Positions 5,906 to 11,962 of a DNA stretch of 11,962 nucleotides are shown one piece after another. The DNA comes from DAISJM01 sp036821485 (GTDB taxonomy: Bacteria; Verrucomicrobiota; Kiritimatiellia; CAIQIC01; JAGNIJ01), in the NCBI GenBank assembly GCA_036821485.1, contig DAISJM010000073.1, positions 1 to 11,962 of the forward strand, read 5' to 3'. The first letter of the stretch is position 1. Every line of letters begins with the position of its first letter. A program made the position numbers and the translations under genes. Under the pieces are notes generated by a model, which did no database searches, was not told the DNA's origin, and saw only the letters and a list, made by a program, of their open reading frames with translations.

Positions 5906-8900
5906 GTGTGGCGAGTGATCATGATCATGGCCATCACGATTATGGTGGCGGGTGGGGCGGGAGGACAGGTTCTTCAGAATGGTTCGTTCGAGTCTCCGGC
6001 TGCAAACGACTGGACGGACTCTGGATGGATGGCATCCGGCGATGCTCTTCGGGTGGCCGGTGGTTCGCGCAGCGGCGAGCGAGGGGTATTCATCAACGCG
6101 TCCAATGTGACCGACGTCGCGGTATATCAGGACTGTGCGATAACAGCGGGGACTTGGACATTCGCTGGGTGGTTGAAGATTGGGAATGGCGCCTCTCCGA
6201 CGAATCTTTCAGTGCGCGTTGAGTGGAATGATGCAGCCACGAACAGCCTTCAGCCTGCCACCGAGGCACGGTTCGATCATCTTGCTCATGATGGCGTCTG
6301 GCGCCAAATACATGTGACCGGGTCCTGTTTCAGCAGCCAGTTGGCAATTGCGCGCGTCGTGTTTGATTGTCAGACCGGCCCTTCGACTGGAGATGCAGCC
6401 CACGTTCTCTTCGACGATGCGGAGCTTTACTCCGGCGCTTATACAGGATTCCCGTTTCTGGTGAATGGTGGATTTGAGCGGGGCAGTGCGATGGATGATG
6501 AGTGGTGGTACGGGAGCAGTTGGAGCGTGGTTCCCCAAGGGCTGGCAAACAGCCGTCGCACTTGGGGGCCGATGTCGGGTTCATGGGATGGAGTACTCGA
6601 GGGTTGGTGGGATGGATCGCAGACCAGCACATTTGCTCAGTGCGTCTACCCGGGGACAACCGGCCGCTGGACCTTTGCCCTGTGGTTGCGGCAGGAGAGC
6701 GGGTTCGGACTCAGCAACGCACAACTCCGGTTGGAGTGGCGCGACGCATCATTGACCAACAAAGTTCAGGCGGACACCGTGTCGAATCTGACTGTCATCG
6801 CAGACAACACGTGGCGTCGTTATGAGGTCCGGGGCGAGTCTGCCGACTCAGCACTGGTGGAGGTCCGCGCCGTTGCGGAATTCACCTATGGGCGCGATGC
6901 GGGTGGTCATGCCATGTACATGGATGATGCGCGCATGGTTCCGGGCGGGTTCACGAATACCGTCCGCATAGATGGCGGCTATCACGGTTGTGCTGAGATC
7001 GACGCGCGGCTGGAGCAGGTTCCCGGAACGAATGCTTTGGGAGCCTTCCTGCAGGTGAATTACGTGCAGACCACGACCACGTTCTACGTGTTGGCGCCGA
7101 GCCCGAGCGTTGGGAGTTATCCTGATTCGTCGGGGGTTGTCGGGCTGTATACGGCGTGGCAGATCCCGGGCAGCACCAACTGGGTTACGGGTTATACCAA
7201 CATGACGCGTGCCGCGACGGTCACCCTTACCACGAATGAACCATTCCATGGTCTTCCGACGGCAGGGTCGATGGACTTGGATGTATATGCGTGCGACTGG
7301 AGACAGCCCTGCGACAGCAATGGCGTGCCATACGGCGACATGGTGAAGGTCTTCTATGCGCCGTATTTCGAATCCTACTATGGATCGACGCTTGAGGATC
7401 GTCAGTTCCTTGTTCAGATCGATAGCGATGTGGCGAACGGATTTACGGCCCCGCAACTGTTCCACTCCAATCAGTGGTATAGGGATTTCTTTTTCTACAA
7501 CCTGCCGCACGAGGCGAGAAACGTATTCACCAATGAAGGTTTTGAATTGCCGCCTGCGCCAGTCAGCACCAACAAGCCGTGGCTGGACTCGGGTTGGCAG
7601 GGATGGGGTGAAGCGACGCGGGATGATTGGTCCGCACACTCCGGCGGTCTGGGTGCCTACATTCCCGGATGGTACACGAACTGGGCCGAGGAAGGGGTGC
7701 CGCACGTGGCGTTCAACTCCAGCGCGATTCTGCAGCCGGTCAGCGTCACGGGCGGGATGTTCACGTTCGCCACCTGGTTCCGTAACGACCCCGGCATCAA
7801 CCCAAGCCTGATGGATATCAGGATGGAATGGTATGACAGGTCTGGACGCATGGTGCAGGCCGATGTGAAGGATCTGCGGAGCTTCCCGCGGGACGGAAGC
7901 TGGCACCACGTGTTTGTCAGTGGAGAGTGTCTGAGCAACGAGATTGCTCTTGTTGTGCCGATGATCTCAGGACGCTTCTGGGCGCGCACGAATCTTCCGG
8001 ATCGTGCGCAGATCGACAATGCCGCCTTCTACAGCGGGTCGTACACGGGCGTCTACAGTTTCGGAAATGTCAGTTTTGAAGAGGGTGGCCCCTACAGTTT
8101 CCGTGGAAGTCAGTGGTACAATCAGCCGGAATATTGGGCGGCATGGCGTTCGAGTTGGGGCGCGCGCCGGGGAACGTGGTGCGCGGCGTTCGATGGCGCG
8201 GCAACGAATGCAACGGACTACTCGATCGTCGTGGCCCAGAACGTAACCCCGGGCACCGGAACCTACACCTTTGCCATGTGGATGCTGCGCGACACGAACT
8301 TCGTGATGACCAATGCCCAGGTGCGATTGGAGTGGTACGACGCCACCTTCACCAACAAGGTGCAGATGGACAGCGTTACAAACTTCATCGCGCCGGATGA
8401 CGCCGCGTGGCACGAGTATCACGTCACGGGCGAGTGCACCGCGCCGGCGCTTTATGAAGTGCGCGCTGTTGTGTCGGTCGGCTTTTCCCAAAGTGTTGGA
8501 ACGAACGATGTGACTTGCCGCGTGGATGATGGGCGATTCTTCGAGGGCGAGTATCGCCCGCCTTTGTTCATTGATTGGGCCTACTTCAGTGGTGGCACGA
8601 ACGCGCCGTCGGTGGAGACGGTGCCGGGTGGTAGTTGGGGCCGTTTCATCAAGGTGGATTATGCACGCACGTCCACGACTTTTCTTGTCATCGCGGATCA
8701 TCCCACAATCGCGCCTGACACGAATCTGGAGGCCGTAGTGGGCATGCGCGTGGCCTACTGGAATCCGCTGATCACCAACTGGTCGGAAGTGCAGGATGAG
8801 ATGACGCTGGTCGGGGCCGCAGAACTCGATACAGGCACTGGATTCCATGGCCTGCCGATGGCCGGCACGAAGACCGTTGATGTCTACCGTTACTCTTGGA

Positions 8901-9502
8901 CACAGCCGCTGGATGGGGCGGGGGATCCTCTGACCAACAGTACAACCGTGTTCTATTGCCCATTCCTGAGGACCTTCTCGGCGTCGAATCTTGTGGAGAA
9001 CGTATGGCTGCTTGCGAACGGAGAGATCACGAACAACTACGAGTTGGATCCACAGAGCTTCGGTGAGTCTTTCTATGGGAAGGACTATAGCTACACGAAC
9101 CTCTGGACTCCGGATCAAGACGGCGATCTGATTCCGGATCTGTGGGAACTTCGCTTCTACTCCGAGATACCGGATTGCGATCCTGCGGCCGATGGTGACA
9201 TGGACGGCATGTTGAATCTGGATGAGTATATTGCGGATACGGTTCCCACGAACAATGCATCGGTCTTTCAGCGACGGATCACAGTCTTCGCAGGCGGTGA
9301 TGTTGCGGGTCTGCGCGTGGACGCGCCGACGACAAACAGTCGCGTCTACGATGTCTGGTGGACGACCAACCTGAATGGAGCAGCAGTCTGGGCTCCGTGG
9401 GGATTGACGGTGCCGGGGAAGGCAGACGGAACCAACATCTGGTTGTACGTCACCAACACGAACGAACGGATGTTCTTTCGCACGGGTGTACGGATGCCGT
9501 AA
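5906..9502 (+). CDS. Large secreted protein with a duplicated three-domain block and a calcium-loop region
   Basis: This 1,198-residue protein has an N-terminal signal peptide (WRVIMIMAITIMVAGGAGGQ). Four related beta-sandwich domains resembling carbohydrate-binding modules each open with an NGxFE-like motif and mostly close with a [F/I/M/V]D[D/N]-type strand: A ~25-177, B ~187-347, A' ~543-711, B' ~721-881. B and B' are each followed by a further beta domain, C ~350-536 and C' ~886-1062. Two Asp-rich loops follow (DQDGDLIPDLWE at 1070-1081; DGDMDGMLNLDEY at ~1096-1108), like thrombospondin type 3 or dockerin calcium loops. About 80 beta-rich residues end it, with no PEP-CTERM or sortase motif. 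GTG 5906 is chosen because AGAGG (5896-5900) lies 5 bases upstream and the signal peptide starts there; GTG 5873 (after GGAGG 5863-5867) and ATG 5849 are alternatives. No catalytic domain is recognised; surface glycan binding or adhesion is inferred. Confidence 0.8.
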   Translation: MWRVIMIMAITIMVAGGAGGQVLQNGSFESPAANDWTDSGWMASGDALRVAGGSRSGERGVFINASNVTDVAVYQDCAITAGTWTFAGWLKIGNGASPTNLSVRVEWNDAATNSLQPATEARFDHLAHDGVWRQIHVTGSCFSSQLAIARVVFDCQTGPSTGDAAHVLFDDAELYSGAYTGFPFLVNGGFERGSAMDDEWWYGSSWSVVPQGLANSRRTWGPMSGSWDGVLEGWWDGSQTSTFAQCVYPGTTGRWTFALWLRQESGFGLSNAQLRLEWRDASLTNKVQADTVSNLTVIADNTWRRYEVRGESADSALVEVRAVAEFTYGRDAGGHAMYMDDARMVPGGFTNTVRIDGGYHGCAEIDARLEQVPGTNALGAFLQVNYVQTTTTFYVLAPSPSVGSYPDSSGVVGLYTAWQIPGSTNWVTGYTNMTRAATVTLTTNEPFHGLPTAGSMDLDVYACDWRQPCDSNGVPYGDMVKVFYAPYFESYYGSTLEDRQFLVQIDSDVANGFTAPQLFHSNQWYRDFFFYNLPHEARNVFTNEGFELPPAPVSTNKPWLDSGWQGWGEATRDDWSAHSGGLGAYIPGWYTNWAEEGVPHVAFNSSAILQPVSVTGGMFTFATWFRNDPGINPSLMDIRMEWYDRSGRMVQADVKDLRSFPRDGSWHHVFVSGECLSNEIALVVPMISGRFWARTNLPDRAQIDNAAFYSGSYTGVYSFGNVSFEEGGPYSFRGSQWYNQPEYWAAWRSSWGARRGTWCAAFDGAATNATDYSIVVAQNVTPGTGTYTFAMWMLRDTNFVMTNAQVRLEWYDATFTNKVQMDSVTNFIAPDDAAWHEYHVTGECTAPALYEVRAVVSVGFSQSVGTNDVTCRVDDGRFFEGEYRPPLFIDWAYFSGGTNAPSVETVPGGSWGRFIKVDYARTSTTFLVIADHPTIAPDTNLEAVVGMRVAYWNPLITNWSEVQDEMTLVGAAELDTGTGFHGLPMAGTKTVDVYRYSWTQPLDGAGDPLTNSTTVFYCPFLRTFSASNLVENVWLLANGEITNNYELDPQSFGESFYGKDYSYTNLWTPDQDGDLIPDLWELRFYSEIPDCDPAADGDMDGMLNLDEYIADTVPTNNASVFQRRITVFAGGDVAGLRVDAPTTNSRVYDVWWTTNLNGAAVWAPWGLTVPGKADGTNIWLYVTNTNERMFFRTGVRMP
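5978..9091 (+). repeat. Diverged tandem duplication of a ~1.55 kb coding block inside the large secreted-protein gene
   Basis: Block 1 (about 5978-7513) and block 2 (about 7532-9091) each encode domains A, B and C in the same order. Matching segments include LFDDAELYSGAYTG with QIDNAAFYSGSYTG (A), NAQLRLEWRDASLTNKVQAD with NAQVRLEWYDATFTNKVQMD (B), and EPFHGLPTAGSMDLDVY with TGFHGLPMAGTKTVDVY (C). The similarity is clear in protein but the DNA has diverged, so the duplication is old. A and B domains also resemble each other, implying an earlier domain duplication. Confidence 0.8.
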
Positions 9503-9514
9503 CCCCTGCAGTCC

Positions 9515-10207
9515 CTACGCGGAAGCCATCTCGTGGAGTATGCGTCTGACGGCATCGCCTGGGTCAGCTGCGTCGAGAATGGGGCGGCCCACAACGAGGT
9601 GGGATGCACCAGCCTTGACGGCCGCAGCCGGTGTGGCGACCCGCTTCTGATCCCCAACGTCCGTGCTGGCAGGCCGTATGCCGGGTGTCACCAGCAGGGG
9701 GCCATCACCCAAGGTCTGCCGCAGTACGCCTACTTCCTTGGCGGAGCAGACGAGTCCATCCACCCCTGAAGCGACAGCCAGCCGTCCGAGGGCTTCCACC
9801 TGTTGCTCGGGTGAACGTTGGATGCCGAGGTCGACAAGATCAGAGGAATCCATGCTGGTCAGCACCGTGACCGCGAGAATTCGAGGCCCGCGAGGCGCAG
9901 ACTTCGCCGCGGCCGCTGCTGCGGCCATCATGGCCCGCCCACCGGAGGCGTGGATGGTCAGGAGGTCGACGCCGTGAGTCGCGGCGGCGGCAACAGCACG
10001 TTCGACCGTCCGGGGAATGTCATGAAGTTTCAGATCCAGGAATACCCTTTTGCCCATGTCGCGCAGGAGAGAGAGGACGGTGGGGCCTTCCGCGGAATAG
10101 AGCTCAAGCCCGACCTTGTAGAAGGTCACTTCGCGGGGGAGTCGCTGAAGGACCGCGCGCACTTCATTCGTCGAGGATACGTCTAAAGCCACGATAAGTT
10201 CTGCCAT
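9515..10207 (-). CDS. pyrF: Orotidine 5'-phosphate decarboxylase
   Basis: This 230-residue TIM-barrel enzyme converts OMP to UMP, the last step of de novo pyrimidine synthesis. Family residues are in place: Asp9 in IVALDV, Lys31 in FYKVGLELY, the catalytic DLKLHDIP (58-65) with Asp58, Lys60 and Asp63, the phosphate-loop TPGIRP (174-179) and VVGRPI (205-210). Length is normal for the bacterial form. The ATG at 10205-10207 is chosen because GGAGG (complement of 10216-10220) is 8 bases upstream; the frame extends to 10249, but that extension lacks family similarity. No other pyrimidine gene is nearby. It converges on the large secreted-protein gene with only 12 bases between stops, and diverges from the cation transporter across 84 bases. 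Confidence 0.96.
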   Translation of the reverse strand: MAELIVALDVSSTNEVRAVLQRLPREVTFYKVGLELYSAEGPTVLSLLRDMGKRVFLDLKLHDIPRTVERAVAAAATHGVDLLTIHASGGRAMMAAAAAAAKSAPRGPRILAVTVLTSMDSSDLVDLGIQRSPEQQVEALGRLAVASGVDGLVCSAKEVGVLRQTLGDGPLLVTPGIRPASTDVGDQKRVATPAAAVKAGASHLVVGRPILDAADPGDAVRRILHEMASA

Positions 10208-10215
10208 CGTCTTTT

Positions 10216-10229
10216 CCTCCCGTGGGGAG
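10216..10229 (-). promoter_or_regulatory. pyrF ribosome-binding site within a short GC-rich hairpin
   Basis: On the pyrF mRNA strand the leader reads CTCCCCACGGGAGG. CTCCC can pair with GGGAG around a CAC loop, and GGGAG is most of the Shine-Dalgarno sequence. A 4-5 bp G/C-rich stem with a tight loop would compete with the ribosome. The rest of the 84-base pyrF/transporter gap shows no strong promoter for either gene that I can defend. Confidence 0.4.
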
Positions 10230-10291
10230 TTTCTGCTTGTTCCCGTCAAGGACCTCGTATTTCATAGCAGAACGAATGCGCCGAGTCATCC

Positions 10292-11542
10292 ATGACTGAT
10301 AAGGAACGCGAGAATCCGCGGGTTACCACGAAGTGGCCACCCGGTGGGCTGACCGGCCTGCTGGTGAGGCAGGTGGTCAAGGCGGACGCCGATCCAAAAT
10401 CACCCGAAGCCCGCATCGCATTGGGCATGCTGGAGGGGTGGACCAGCACGATCATTTCTGTGCTGCTCAGCGGCGTGAAGCTTCTGCTCGGCTGGCTGAC
10501 AGGCAGTATCGCTGTTCTCGCGGACGGAGTTAACAACCTTGCGGACGTGGGCAGCAGTCTTGTCATCGCGCTGGGCTTCCGCTGGTCTCAGAAGCCTAGG
10601 GATAATCAACATCCTTTTGGACATGGTCGCATCGAAAGTGTGACCGCGCTGGTACTGTCCACGGTGCTGGTCATGGTGGGGCTTGATGTGGCGAGCGAGA
10701 GTATTCAGCGACTCGTAAAACCGGAAGCCATTCGTGGAGGCGTTACCCTGATTGGAATTCTCGGAGCCACCATAGTGTTGAAGGAGTGGCTCGCAAGATT
10801 TGCGCGACGGCTGGCTCGCGTGACGGAATCACCCGTGCTGGAAGCCGACTCGTGGAATCATCACTTCGACGTGCTCAGCACCACCGTGGTCGTGATCGCA
10901 TTAATTGGATCGCGATACGGACTGAGTAGCATTGATGGATGGGCTGGATTGCTGGTATCGATTTTCATCGTCTACACGGGTGTCAAGTTTGCGCGGCAGT
11001 CGGTCAGCACGCTGTTGGGCGAAGCGCCCACGGAGGAGGAAGTGCAAACGATCGAGAAGGCGGCGCTGGCGGAAGCCGGCGTGCGCGGTGTACATGACAT
11101 CATTCTGCACAAGTACGGCGACATGAGGTTGGCATCGCTTCATATTGAGGTCGATGCCGGGCGATCAGCGTTGGAGGTTCACGATCTCGCAGAGCGTGTC
11201 GAAATGGTTGTGGGAAAATCTGCATCGTGTGATGTGATCGTTCATGTGGACCCGGTGGATCGCAATCATGCTCAGTACGCGGATGTGCTCGCGATGTTGG
11301 AGACCTTTGCGAAGTCGGAATCCCGCGTGACAGGATTCCATGATCTGCGCGTAACGGGTGAAAGAGGGGAGCTGGTTGTGTCTGTTGATTTTGTCGTGCA
11401 CCTTGATGTGTCGACTTTGGATTACGAGAGTGTGAGGACATGCGTTCGCACGTTTCTGCAGCAGCACATCAAGGGTCTGAAGGATGTGCAGGTTGGGGTT
11501 GAAGGTGGGTATGCCGGGGCCGTGGGAATGCGGATTGGATAG
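10292..11542 (+). CDS. Cation diffusion facilitator (CDF) metal exporter
   Basis: This 416-residue inner-membrane protein would export a divalent metal in exchange for protons. The CDF core includes TM1 and TM2 with GSIAVLADGVNNLADVGSS (71-89), the cytoplasmic HPFGHGRIESV (107-117), further membrane segments to ~231, and TM5 with ADSWNHHFDVLSTT (185-198). The transport-site Asp85 and Asp193 are present, but the partner positions four residues earlier read Asn81 and Asn189. The first dimerisation domain (~245-320, VHDIILHKYGDMRLASLHIEV) is followed by a second, similar unit (~327-405, FHDLRVTGERGELVVSVDFVV). The N-terminal LVRQVVK..DPKSPEAR stretch resembles MMT1-like CDF proteins of Firmicutes, supporting ATG 10292 although no good ribosome site precedes it. 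Metal (Mn, Fe, Zn or Co) cannot be assigned. Confidence 0.92.
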   Translation: MTDKERENPRVTTKWPPGGLTGLLVRQVVKADADPKSPEARIALGMLEGWTSTIISVLLSGVKLLLGWLTGSIAVLADGVNNLADVGSSLVIALGFRWSQKPRDNQHPFGHGRIESVTALVLSTVLVMVGLDVASESIQRLVKPEAIRGGVTLIGILGATIVLKEWLARFARRLARVTESPVLEADSWNHHFDVLSTTVVVIALIGSRYGLSSIDGWAGLLVSIFIVYTGVKFARQSVSTLLGEAPTEEEVQTIEKAALAEAGVRGVHDIILHKYGDMRLASLHIEVDAGRSALEVHDLAERVEMVVGKSASCDVIVHVDPVDRNHAQYADVLAMLETFAKSESRVTGFHDLRVTGERGELVVSVDFVVHLDVSTLDYESVRTCVRTFLQQHIKGLKDVQVGVEGGYAGAVGMRIG

Positions 11543-11570
11543 GGGTTTTTTGCGGCTTGTCTGGCGGATG

Positions 11571-11621
11571 AATTTTTTTTGAAAAAAGGCTGTTGACACT
11601 TTTGGGGCGTCGCAGTACCTT
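11571..11621 (+). promoter_or_regulatory. rRNA operon promoter with UP element
   Basis: A perfect -35 TTGACA (11593-11598) is followed after 17 bases by TACCTT (11616-11621) as the -10. Directly upstream is the T-run/A-run AATTTTTTTTGAAAAAA (11571-11587), placed where UP elements bind the RNA polymerase alpha subunit. Transcription would start near 11628, giving a 16S leader of about 275 bases. The -10 is imperfect, but the perfect -35, UP-like tract and location upstream of 16S make an rrn promoter likely. No separate terminator for the cation transporter gene is visible before it. Confidence 0.6.
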
Positions 11622-11734
11622 GTCTCCAGATTTTCGGAGTGGTTTTTTACTATAGGTTGTAGCGGAGCTCTGAGGCCTTCCTAGTCTGCCGGAAGGTGGA
11701 TAGGTGTCGCTGAGCTTTGTGTGTTTTTTTGTGC

Positions 11735-11746
11735 TGTTCTTTGACA
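11735..11746 (+). promoter_or_regulatory. boxA antitermination site in the rRNA leader
   Basis: TGTTCTTTGACA differs at two positions from the E. coli rrn boxA TGCTCTTTAACA. In rRNA leaders boxA RNA is bound by NusB-S10, which protects the untranslated transcript from premature termination. Its place between the promoter and the 16S start fits. The TTGACA inside it is probably not a promoter, because the nearest -10-like TACAAT (11760-11765) is only 13 bases away. Confidence 0.65.
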
Positions 11747-11766
11747 GTTGAATATCGATTACAATT

Positions 11767-11890
11767 CACCTACTTCGAATCAGAAGTGGTGTGACTTGTG
11801 CGAAGCCTGTACGATTCCAATGAGATCGCCGAAAGGCGATTATTAACTAAAAACTAAGGATCGAAACATCCGTCCCATCACGGGAGGATG
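11767..11890 (+). other. Three leader hairpins upstream of 16S rRNA
   Basis: Hairpin 1 (11767-11791) pairs CACC.ACTTC with GAAGTGGTG, a 9-bp stem with one bulged T and a 6-base loop. Hairpin 2 (11825-11840) is ATCGCC-GAAA-GGCGAT, a 6-bp stem capped by a GNRA tetraloop. Hairpin 3 (11867-11890) pairs CATCC.TCCC with GGGA.GGATG, a 9-bp stem with one bulged G and loop ATCAC. They probably help fold or process the precursor. The long 16S processing stem cannot be judged because the 3' side lies outside the window. Confidence 0.55.
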
Positions 11891-11902
11891 GCTCACCGTT
11901 TT

Positions 11903-11962
11903 TTTACGGAGAGTTTGATCCTGGCTCAGAACGAACGCTGGCGGCGTGGATTAGGCATGCAA
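11903..11962 (+). rRNA. rrs: 16S ribosomal RNA, 5' end (partial)
   Basis: The universal bacterial 16S start AGAGTTTGATCCTGGCTCAG begins at 11910, followed by AACGAACGCTGGCGGCGTGG and ATTAGGCATGCAA up to the window edge. The mature 5' end is placed about 7 bases before AGAGTTTGATC by analogy with E. coli, so 11903 is approximate. Only ~60 bases of ~1,500 are present. The variant is of the kind seen in PVC-group bacteria, which is suggestive but not decisive. Confidence 0.95.

Noticed and set aside
6848..7909. Long minus-strand open frame (353 codons) opposite the large secreted-protein gene
   Set aside because: It lies wholly within a convincing + strand gene with repeated domains; its translation is Arg/His/Pro-rich with no motif, typical of an antisense shadow. 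The same applies to the 383-codon minus frame at 7967-9118.
11541..11587. T-runs after the cation transporter stop as its terminator
   Set aside because: No stable G/C stem precedes either T-run; the second is better explained as an UP element for the rRNA promoter.
11741..11765. TTGACA ... TACAAT as a second rRNA promoter
   Set aside because: The spacer is 13 bases, too short for a sigma70 promoter, and the TTGACA is better explained as the end of boxA.
11867..11905. Hairpin followed by seven Ts just before 16S as a Rho-independent terminator
   Set aside because: The T-run starts 8 bases after the stem, and a terminator there would stop the rRNA transcript; the Ts can instead be the loop of a small CCGT/ACGG stem.

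Overview
The window looks like the chromosome of a Gram-negative bacterium of the PVC superphylum, perhaps Kiritimatiellota or Verrucomicrobiota. Three things point there. The right edge carries the first ~60 bases of a 16S rRNA gene, whose start (AACGAACGCTGGCGGCGTGG followed by ATTAGGCATGCAA) is of the kind I associate with that group. A ~1,200-residue secreted protein combines repeated 'NGxFE' beta-sandwich domains with a D-rich calcium-loop pair and a short beta-rich C-terminus, an architecture common there. Base composition is moderately GC-rich. The phylum is an inference from a very short rRNA piece and protein style.

Layout, left to right. (1) Positions 2-3305 hold a tightly packed + strand operon: the last codons of an unidentified gene, a MacA/HlyD-type periplasmic adaptor, a LolD/MacB-type ABC ATPase, and a MacB/FtsX-type permease that starts at a TTG overlapping the ATPase stop codon. 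Together they form a tripartite export pump in which ATPase and permease are separate proteins. (2) Positions 3375-4298 encode a secreted or membrane protein with an Ig-like N-terminal domain, a glycine-zipper hydrophobic segment, a poly-glycine linker and a beta-rich C-terminal domain. (3) Positions 4478-5728 encode a REC-PAS-REC protein that resembles a hybrid histidine kinase with its whole kinase core missing. (4) Positions 5906-9502 encode the large secreted protein, whose body is one three-domain block duplicated in tandem; palindromes lie over its putative promoter. (5) On the minus strand, converging on it, is pyrF (orotidine 5'-phosphate decarboxylase). (6) Divergent from pyrF is a cation diffusion facilitator with two C-terminal dimerisation-like domains. 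(7) Positions 11543-11902 are the control region of an rRNA operon: AT-rich UP element, TTGACA promoter, boxA antitermination site, several leader hairpins, then the 16S gene running off the edge.

The first three complete genes clearly work together. The remaining protein genes show no obvious shared pathway and mix housekeeping functions (pyrF, metal transport, rRNA) with lineage-specific envelope and signalling proteins. No mobile element, CRISPR array or tRNA was seen. The least ordinary items are the kinase-less REC-PAS-REC protein, the duplicated-block surface protein and its palindromic control region.
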